From JABMQB01 sp964408795 (GTDB lineage Bacteria; Bacteroidota; Bacteroidia; Bacteroidales; Prolixibacteraceae), in assembly GCA_964408795.1 (NCBI GenBank), contig CAYPAW010000058.1:1-64000 (forward strand): a DNA stretch of 64,000 nt, read 5' to 3'. Position 1 is the stretch's first letter. Each line of letters opens with the position of its first letter. The position numbers and the translations under genes are program-made. Positions 58,919 to 64,000 of this stretch are shown piece by piece. The notes under the pieces are model-generated. The model was not told the DNA's origin, did not search any database, and saw only the letters and a list, made by a program, of their open reading frames with translations.

Positions 58919-59625
58919 CCGGTTTTTTTTCGAAAGAGCGAAAACACATTCCTTTCGGCAAATTTTCGTTCTTCCAGCGCATATTTTTTATCCAGCCACA
59001 CGGTTGGAACAGTTACCAGAACCCCCAACAAGGCACCCACCCATATATCCACAAAAAAATGTTGCAGGAGGTAAATTCTTGACAACCCTCCCAGGAAGGA
59101 AATTACGAATAAAATCAACCCGGCAGATTTCCGGTTTATCAGAAGAGTCAACATGGTACAAAAAGCAAATACAGCCATCGTATGCCCCGAAGGAAAAGAA
59201 TAATAATAAGCCAGCGGCGCCTCATAGAGAAACCGGGGAAAATCATCGTAATGAAAATAATGGAGAGGACGGGATGACAGTTGAAAAAATACCTTTTTGA
59301 AAAGATTGGTCAGAATAGCAGCCCAGGTTAAATTCGCCATCGTTAGAAGCGACCAGCGAAATTTATAGAAAGCCAGCAACAAAGCAATCACGGCCAGAAA
59401 ACTTCCATGACTGATTGTGGAAATGAAAAGGGAGGAATCATCCAGCCATTCGTTGGATACGCTGTTGAGAGCCATCACCATAGACCCCTTCGCAAAAATA
59501 AGCATTCCGGCTCCCCCCAGAACGAGGAATACAAAAAAAGGAACCACGAAAAAAAGGGTTGTCTTCCGGAAACATAAACCGAAGATCGAACGACGTATGT
59601 TTTTCCTGTTATTCAATGCCATCAA
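58915..59625 (-). CDS. PAP2-family membrane phosphatase
   Basis: A 236-residue membrane phosphatase with about six helices. The three PAP2 motifs are present: KKVFFQLSSRP, SFPSGHTMAVF, and SRIYLLQHFFVDIWVG. Such enzymes dephosphorylate undecaprenyl pyrophosphate or other lipid phosphates, which fits recycling of the carrier used by the neighbouring glycosyltransferases. Its first 17 bases overlap the end of the upstream minus-strand gene, so translation is coupled. Confidence 0.92.
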   Translation of the reverse strand: MMALNNRKNIRRSIFGLCFRKTTLFFVVPFFVFLVLGGAGMLIFAKGSMVMALNSVSNEWLDDSSLFISTISHGSFLAVIALLLAFYKFRWSLLTMANLTWAAILTNLFKKVFFQLSSRPLHYFHYDDFPRFLYEAPLAYYYSFPSGHTMAVFAFCTMLTLLINRKSAGLILFVISFLGGLSRIYLLQHFFVDIWVGALLGVLVTVPTVWLDKKYALEERKFAERNVFSLFRKKTG

Positions 59626-60511
59626 AATACCAGATCACCGATAGTTTAACCGTATCGTATTCCCAATCGTGGATTCCATGGAGGTACTGAAGCCGCCAGG
59701 TATTTTTTCCAACCTCTTTTCGCAAGGCTGCATTAATAATCATAGGGCGGTCGCCATTATCCTTGTAGCCGTGGTATCCGGTTACCGATGCATTGAAATC
59801 CCAACTTTCACCGGCCATTTCAAAACCTCCCCCGTATTGAAACGCGTCATTTTGCAGGTTAAGTTCATCGTTGGTTTGCCAACTGTAAAAACCGATCATC
59901 GCCTTGGGCCTAAAGAAGATTGTTTGCATCCATTCAAAATCCTTCGAAAATGTAAGATCCATGTAATAACCGGGGCTATCGGAAACCCTGGCTGCTGCAT
60001 AGGCTCCCCCCGAAGGAGCCCTGCACGCCATCCGCACCAGGGTGTTGGGAAACTTCCTGTTCTTAACCAGTTGCACCAGGGTACTGAAATAAAAATCACC
60101 CGGGACAATGCCCTTGCCATCTTTATCGCGGGCAAAACGTTCATCCCGGATCTGTTCAGACATCTGATACTTCTCCACAATCGTCCCGTATAACTCAATG
60201 GCTATTTTGCTGTGGGCAAAGGGAATCAAACATCTTCCGGAAAGATTCTGTGTAGGATCCCCCGTTTTGAAATGAAAATCTGCACCCAACTCAAATTCAC
60301 TTCTTTCAGGAATGATCCCGTTTTTTAATTCCGGTACGGGCAACGCATTGGGACCCAGATATTTCGGACTTATTATCAACCACATTCTCCAACCTGGCAT
60401 TCCTTTTTCCCATCCATGGGTTGTATTCCACCATTCCCAATCCTGTTCCTGGGGAAAAACAGCCAACGAAGAAAAAATCAGAAAAACCAAAAAAATAGGG
60501 TGTTTCTTCAT
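59609..60511 (-). CDS. Hypothetical exported protein, probable outer-membrane beta barrel
   Basis: From ATG 60511 this is a 300-residue protein with a signal peptide (MKKHPIFLVFLIFSSLAVFP). The mature part alternates polar and aromatic residues (ELGADFHFKTGDPTQN, AIELYGTIVEKY, MIGFYSWQTNDE) and ends near VKLSVIWYFDG, which suggests a beta barrel. No family recognised. It overlaps the PAP2 gene by 17 bases. An upstream start at 60541 would add ten residues before the signal. Confidence 0.65.
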   Translation of the reverse strand: MKKHPIFLVFLIFSSLAVFPQEQDWEWWNTTHGWEKGMPGWRMWLIISPKYLGPNALPVPELKNGIIPERSEFELGADFHFKTGDPTQNLSGRCLIPFAHSKIAIELYGTIVEKYQMSEQIRDERFARDKDGKGIVPGDFYFSTLVQLVKNRKFPNTLVRMACRAPSGGAYAAARVSDSPGYYMDLTFSKDFEWMQTIFFRPKAMIGFYSWQTNDELNLQNDAFQYGGGFEMAGESWDFNASVTGYHGYKDNGDRPMIINAALRKEVGKNTWRLQYLHGIHDWEYDTVKLSVIWYFDGIE

Positions 60512-60549
60512 GGGTTTTGTTTTATTCACAGATCCTATCATCCAAAGAT

Positions 60550-60573
60550 AAAAAAACCCCGCTTGTGCGGGGC
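60550..60573 (-). terminator. Terminator after the C1 peptidase gene
   Basis: On the minus strand GCCCCGC-ACAA-GCGGGG is followed by seven T. It separates the C1 peptidase gene from the next minus-strand unit. Confidence 0.85.
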
Positions 60574-60618
60574 TTATTCTGACCCTGTACCCGGGATAAT
60601 TTTTATGAATCCTGCGGA

Positions 60619-61794
60619 CTAAAGGGATAATTTTCGCCTGATAGGTTTTGGAATGCCATCCCGGTGCACCATAATACAGGTCGTTTTATACTTTACATAG
60701 GCTTTGGTTGCGTAAAAAAATCCGTCGAATTTATTGTATTCACCCCAGGAATTTTTAACCACATAATATACATTCCCCTCCGTGTCATGAGCTGTTCCAA
60801 CGATATGCATTCCATGGTCGTCCGTGGTCTGGTAATTATCGAAAGCAGCCTGTCTCATTTCCTGGGTAATCGTTGCTTCCTGAAAGGTATCCGGAAGAGC
60901 AATCGTTTGAAAATCCTTTTTCACTTCTACATTCACCTCATTTTCCGCAACCTGTGCCAGTCCGGTCCGGCTCGACAGGAATCCTTTTTCGCTAATGTCG
61001 GATGCCCAGGCTACCGTGTAGCCGCTTGCCAGTGAATGGTCGATAATTTCTTCCATTTCATGCAAGGGGACATTGAATACTTCATCCCACGACCAGTTAT
61101 CCGGAACTTCCAGAATAAACCGGGAATAAAACGGATGGTGTGTGAACGAAGTAATCTCAACATAATCATCCATATCGAGGCCAACATATTCACGGGCAAA
61201 TTTTTGTGGAGTATATTCGGTTCCATCAAATTCAAAGGTCCCGGGCAGTTCCCCCAGGTAACTATCCAGAATGGCCTCAAATCCTTCATCCCAGGCAGTC
61301 GACAGGTTGCCGTTCCGGTTGGTTACTACCCCCTCCACGTAGCTTTTTAATACCCGGTCCATTTCTCCGTGCATATGCCTTTCTTCCCCATAATGGAGAC
61401 CGTCGTAAACCGATTCCGGAACCATCCCGTAGGTGCGAATCATGTTGGTAACGTCATGAAAAGCACCTCCTCCCGAAAAATGGATGTTTCCATGCATCCG
61501 GACATACTTCCGGGCTTTCTCCGAATAGGTATGCCATACTACAAACATCTCGGAAAGATCCATGTCTTTCTTTCCCAGCCGCAACAATTCGGATTCAAAA
61601 AAGGAAAGAGCCGAAAAAGACCAGCACGTACTGGTACCTGCCTGATTCTTTACCGCGGTATTGGGTAATACATAAACCTCCTCAAGAAGAAGACTGGCCT
61701 CAGGTTCCCCTTTCGGACCCTCCTTCGCAATGCTCACCTGGTAAAAAACAGAAAAAATGGTTAATGCAATAACAATCCGGTGTACCCTCTTCAT
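60619..61794 (-). CDS. C1-family cysteine peptidase (PepC/bleomycin hydrolase type), exported
   Basis: A 391-residue papain-fold peptidase with a signal peptide (VHRIVIALTIFSVFYQVSIA). The catalytic cysteine is in NQAGTSTCWSFSALSFFE, the histidine in DDHGMHIVGTA, and the asparagine in YVVKNSWGEYN. Layout and length match the aminopeptidase C/bleomycin hydrolase group, but the enzyme is exported, unlike the cytoplasmic PepC. Likely role: peptide breakdown in the periplasm. ATG 61794 is chosen; an ATG at 61806 adds four residues. Confidence 0.92.
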   Translation of the reverse strand: MKRVHRIVIALTIFSVFYQVSIAKEGPKGEPEASLLLEEVYVLPNTAVKNQAGTSTCWSFSALSFFESELLRLGKKDMDLSEMFVVWHTYSEKARKYVRMHGNIHFSGGGAFHDVTNMIRTYGMVPESVYDGLHYGEERHMHGEMDRVLKSYVEGVVTNRNGNLSTAWDEGFEAILDSYLGELPGTFEFDGTEYTPQKFAREYVGLDMDDYVEITSFTHHPFYSRFILEVPDNWSWDEVFNVPLHEMEEIIDHSLASGYTVAWASDISEKGFLSSRTGLAQVAENEVNVEVKKDFQTIALPDTFQEATITQEMRQAAFDNYQTTDDHGMHIVGTAHDTEGNVYYVVKNSWGEYNKFDGFFYATKAYVKYKTTCIMVHRDGIPKPIRRKLSL

Positions 61795-61826
61795 ATCTAG
61801 TATCATTGTTCGTTTTTAATGGTTTT

Positions 61827-61844
61827 TCCCGATCTCCATCGGGA
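61827..61844. repeat. TCCCGAT-CTCC-ATCGGGA palindrome
   Basis: Perfect 7-bp inverted repeat in the spacer upstream of the C1 peptidase gene, another member of the family seen at 52, 4570 and 19650. Confidence 0.7.
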
Positions 61845-62040
61845 CAACTCCCATGAAAAGTATCATCTTACCTGTATGCAAACAGGTCTATTCATGGTCG
61901 TTATGCAAGCGAACTGATTTAAATCTAACGAACTCAAATTCTACATCTTATCAAAATACGACGGAACTGCGATACGTTAGGAAACGATAAATCTCCTCAG
62001 CCCGCTATGAAAAATGTCCAAATATATAAAAATTCAGGAA

Positions 62041-62196
62041 TATTTTTGATCGATCGTGATCACGGTGCAAATGCAAAAGTTTGTCGAAAATGATCTTTTT
62101 TCCCAGGAATCCATTATTTTCGTTGCAAGACCGATCATCCCGGAAAAATTCAGGAATGAAAAGAGGAAGGGCCCTCCGGAAAAAGGTTCCGGAGGG
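62041..62196 (+). promoter_or_regulatory. Promoter-like box and strong hairpin in the AlbA_2 gene leader
   Basis: TATTTTTG at 62041-62048 fits a -7 box. A perfect 10-bp stem CCCTCCGGAA-AAAGG-TTCCGGAGGG lies at 62172-62196, without a T-run, about 130 bases before the start codon. The spacer 61795-62323 also has two copies of AATTCAGGAAT. No gene is supported in it. Confidence 0.4.
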
Positions 62197-62323
62197 ATGG
62201 ATGATAGCTAGACCAAACCTGGAGAGGGCGGATTGTACAGCAAACCAATCCGGCCATAAAGAAAAGGAGGTTGTGATCTGTGCCGGACAATAGAAAGTGC
62301 CACAACGCAAAAAAAAAAGGGAA

Positions 62324-63496
62324 ATGACTGGAAATATGGATATTGTAATGCGGGATGAAGATTTTGTGCTGTATGAAAATGAAAAACCGCTGTTGACAGA
62401 CAAAGGGCATGTAGTTTCCCATGCAAATGCCAGGCTTCTGCGGTTGGCTATAACCCATGAAATCAACCACCCCGGGGAGAAATTTTCTCCTTTGGTCCTT
62501 TTGAAAAAACTGAACGATGCAGAACCCGGACCACTGTTCCGGGAGGATAGAATCAAAGCCATACTGGAAAACGATCTTCCATTTTCCATTCACAATAACA
62601 CCCCCATCATCCTCCGGGAATTAATGGAATGTGCTCCTTTGCTTTCCGAATTTATTTTCCTGAATGCTTCAACCTTTGCATCGGCCTTCTCCGCATTTTT
62701 ATCAACCCAGGAAAACCATCCCTCAAAAGAGGAGGTTATTCAATCGGCCATTTTAAAGTTACCCATTGAACAGCAGGTTGTTCTGGATCTTCTCCTCACA
62801 GAAGAAAGCCCGGGATTTCTTCCCCATCTTTTGTTGCTCACGAACCATCTTTCCGTAACCGAATATGCTGCTTCGGTACTGATCCTCCGGGTGAAGAATA
62901 AAAATCCCGGGATCCGGGAATCCTTACCGTCGGCCGAAAGCTTCGCCTGGATGCAGCAATCCCTGATTCAGAAAGCCGTCATTGCCCTCGATTTTCTTAC
63001 CCTCTGTAAAAACAGCCACTCGGTGTCCGTCATTCAGGAAATAATCAATCAGGGCGAAAACAATCAGACAGAATTTAAAAGCACCCTGCGCTGGGACCTT
63101 CACCAGTCAAAAAAGAATCCGGACATTGAATATGCCTCATTAAAGACCCTTTGTGCTTTTTTGAACAGCGACGGGGGAGATCTGCTCATTGGCGTTCGCG
63201 ACGACGGATCCATCGAAGGAATCGAAACAGACCAGTTCATCAATACCGATAAGTTTTATCTCCACCTCTGGTCACTCATTAAATCAAGCCTCGGACAGGA
63301 AGTCGTCGAATGGATTAAAACGACCCATCAACAAATCAACCGTAAAACCGTATGCAGGGTACACTGTTTGAGGGCTTCCAGACCAGTATTCCTTAAACGG
63401 AAAGGAAACGACGAAGCTTTTTATGTACGAACCGGACCCGCCAGCAGTAACCTCGATATCCGGTCGGCATTAAAATATATTCAACAACATTTCTGA
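62324..63496 (+). CDS. AlbA_2 (Schlafen-like) putative DNA-binding domain protein
   Basis: A 390-residue protein. The first ~240 residues are helical with no family I recognise. The C-terminal ~140 residues are an AlbA_2 domain: QTEFKSTLRWDLH, SLKTLCAFLNSDGGDLLIGV, DDGSIEGIETD and AFYVRTGPASSNLDIRSALK. This domain is known from transcription regulators and Schlafen-type nucleases; whether it cuts or only binds nucleic acid here cannot be told. ATG 62324 is used; GTG 62297 or ATG 62336 are alternatives. Confidence 0.78.
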   Translation: MTGNMDIVMRDEDFVLYENEKPLLTDKGHVVSHANARLLRLAITHEINHPGEKFSPLVLLKKLNDAEPGPLFREDRIKAILENDLPFSIHNNTPIILRELMECAPLLSEFIFLNASTFASAFSAFLSTQENHPSKEEVIQSAILKLPIEQQVVLDLLLTEESPGFLPHLLLLTNHLSVTEYAASVLILRVKNKNPGIRESLPSAESFAWMQQSLIQKAVIALDFLTLCKNSHSVSVIQEIINQGENNQTEFKSTLRWDLHQSKKNPDIEYASLKTLCAFLNSDGGDLLIGVRDDGSIEGIETDQFINTDKFYLHLWSLIKSSLGQEVVEWIKTTHQQINRKTVCRVHCLRASRPVFLKRKGNDEAFYVRTGPASSNLDIRSALKYIQQHF

Positions 63497-63504
63497 AATT
63501 CCTG

Positions 63505-63512
63505 TAAATTTG
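63505..63512 (+). promoter_or_regulatory. -7 element of the MaoC-like gene
   Basis: TAAATTTG fits TAnnTTTG and lies 8 bases after the preceding stop codon. No -33 box is evident. Confidence 0.4.
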
Positions 63513-63609
63513 TAGAAAATCATCCCGTATGAAAGAAGTCCCCTCCCGAAGCATCGGATCACAGGGACAAAAACCAAAGGATACCAAAACAATAAATAGC
63601 AATTGTCGT

Positions 63610-64000
63610 ATGAAGAAAGTAATTATTGCCAGCCATGAGGAATTTGAAAAATATCTGGGCAAAGAGATTGGAGCCTCCGACTATTTGAAAATCACGCAGG
63701 AACAGATCAATAAATTTGCAGAGGCCACGCATGATTTTCAATGGATTCATACCGATCCGGAAAGAGCAAAAAAAGAATCCCCCTTTAAGAACACCATCGC
63801 ACATGGATACTTAACCCTTTCCCTGCTGCCCTTTTTCTGGAACGAGATTGTGGAAGTACGCAACTATAAAATGCTGGTTAACTATGGAATCGATAAGCTG
63901 AAATTCAACCAGCCGGTGGTCGTAAACAGTGAAATCCGGGCCCGGGTATGGCTCAATGATATCAAAAACCTCCGGGGAATCACCCGGGCTCAGATGAAAA
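63610..64000 (+). CDS. MaoC-like (R)-specific hydratase, 5' part
   Basis: The reading frame is open to the window end (130 codons seen). The protein is a MaoC/NodN-type hot-dog hydratase: YLKITQEQINKFAEATHDF, then QWIHTDPERAKKESPFKNTI with the catalytic Asp, and AHGYLTLSLLP with the catalytic His, followed by LVNYGIDKLKFNQPV. It should hydrate (R)-enoyl-CoA or a related thioester. An in-frame ATG at 63529 would add 27 polar residues; the homology begins at 63610. About 20 residues are missing at the 3' end. Confidence 0.88.
   Translation, partial: MKKVIIASHEEFEKYLGKEIGASDYLKITQEQINKFAEATHDFQWIHTDPERAKKESPFKNTIAHGYLTLSLLPFFWNEIVEVRNYKMLVNYGIDKLKFNQPVVVNSEIRARVWLNDIKNLRGITRAQMK

Overview
The window looks like a chromosomal segment of a free-living member of the Bacteroidota, probably Bacteroidales or Marinilabiliales in the broad sense. 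This rests on: a type IX secretion (T9SS) sorting domain; gene sets and neighbourhoods typical of that phylum (rny with zapA, nusB-DUF1573-yajC-YbbR-coaE, PUR-family DNA-binding protein, FloA/NfeD, PadR-PspC, GH20 hexosaminidase); near absence of Shine-Dalgarno sequences; and many promoters of the Bacteroidota form TTTG-N18/19-TAnnTTTG. No rRNA, tRNA, CRISPR array, insertion sequence or prophage was recognised.

Layout. Bases 1-4740 are an AT-rich accessory strip: a lone acyltransferase-domain gene and two lipoprotein genes, separated by broken pieces of group II introns, all on the minus strand (three 3' ends, one 5' half with a shattered reverse transcriptase). From 4738 the window is ordinary core genome: gamma-glutamyltransferase, an AddB-like nuclease, a T9SS-exported protein followed by a 58-residue protein with a twin-arginine-like start, then rny, zapA and a coiled-coil gene, an M23 peptidase, a C69 dipeptidase and rplS. 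The minus-strand operon SPOR protein-clpS-nfeD-floA faces bcp-recA. Next come the threonine genes (aspartokinase/homoserine dehydrogenase fusion, a phosphoglycerate-mutase-like probable homoserine kinase, thrC), then hexosaminidase-corA and dnaX, which lies in two frames joined at a run of ten A.

Bases 37056-44804 hold the most unusual locus. A YdeP/FdhF-type molybdopterin oxidoreductase carries an N-terminal GPP34 (Golgi phosphoprotein 3-like, lipid-binding) domain. It is divergent from mobA, which overlaps a gene fusing a long multi-pass membrane region to a THEP1-type NTPase. Beside them a photolyase gene is paired in an operon with a second, free-standing GPP34 protein. Together these suggest a molybdenum-cofactor enzyme system with a lipid-directed oxidoreductase; this is inferred from gene content only.

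The rest is housekeeping and envelope biology: threonine aldolase, rhomboid protease, nusB-DUF1573-yajC, YbbR-coaE-TerB/J protein, PUR protein, folD, ffh, a PadR/PspC envelope-stress-type operon with an odd repeat protein, a lipid-linked sugar set (GT2, GT39-type transferase, PAP2 phosphatase), a secreted C1 peptidase, an AlbA_2-domain protein and the start of a MaoC-type hydratase cut by the window end. Intergenic spacers repeatedly carry TCCCGAT...ATCGGGA palindromes and families of short low-complexity words.
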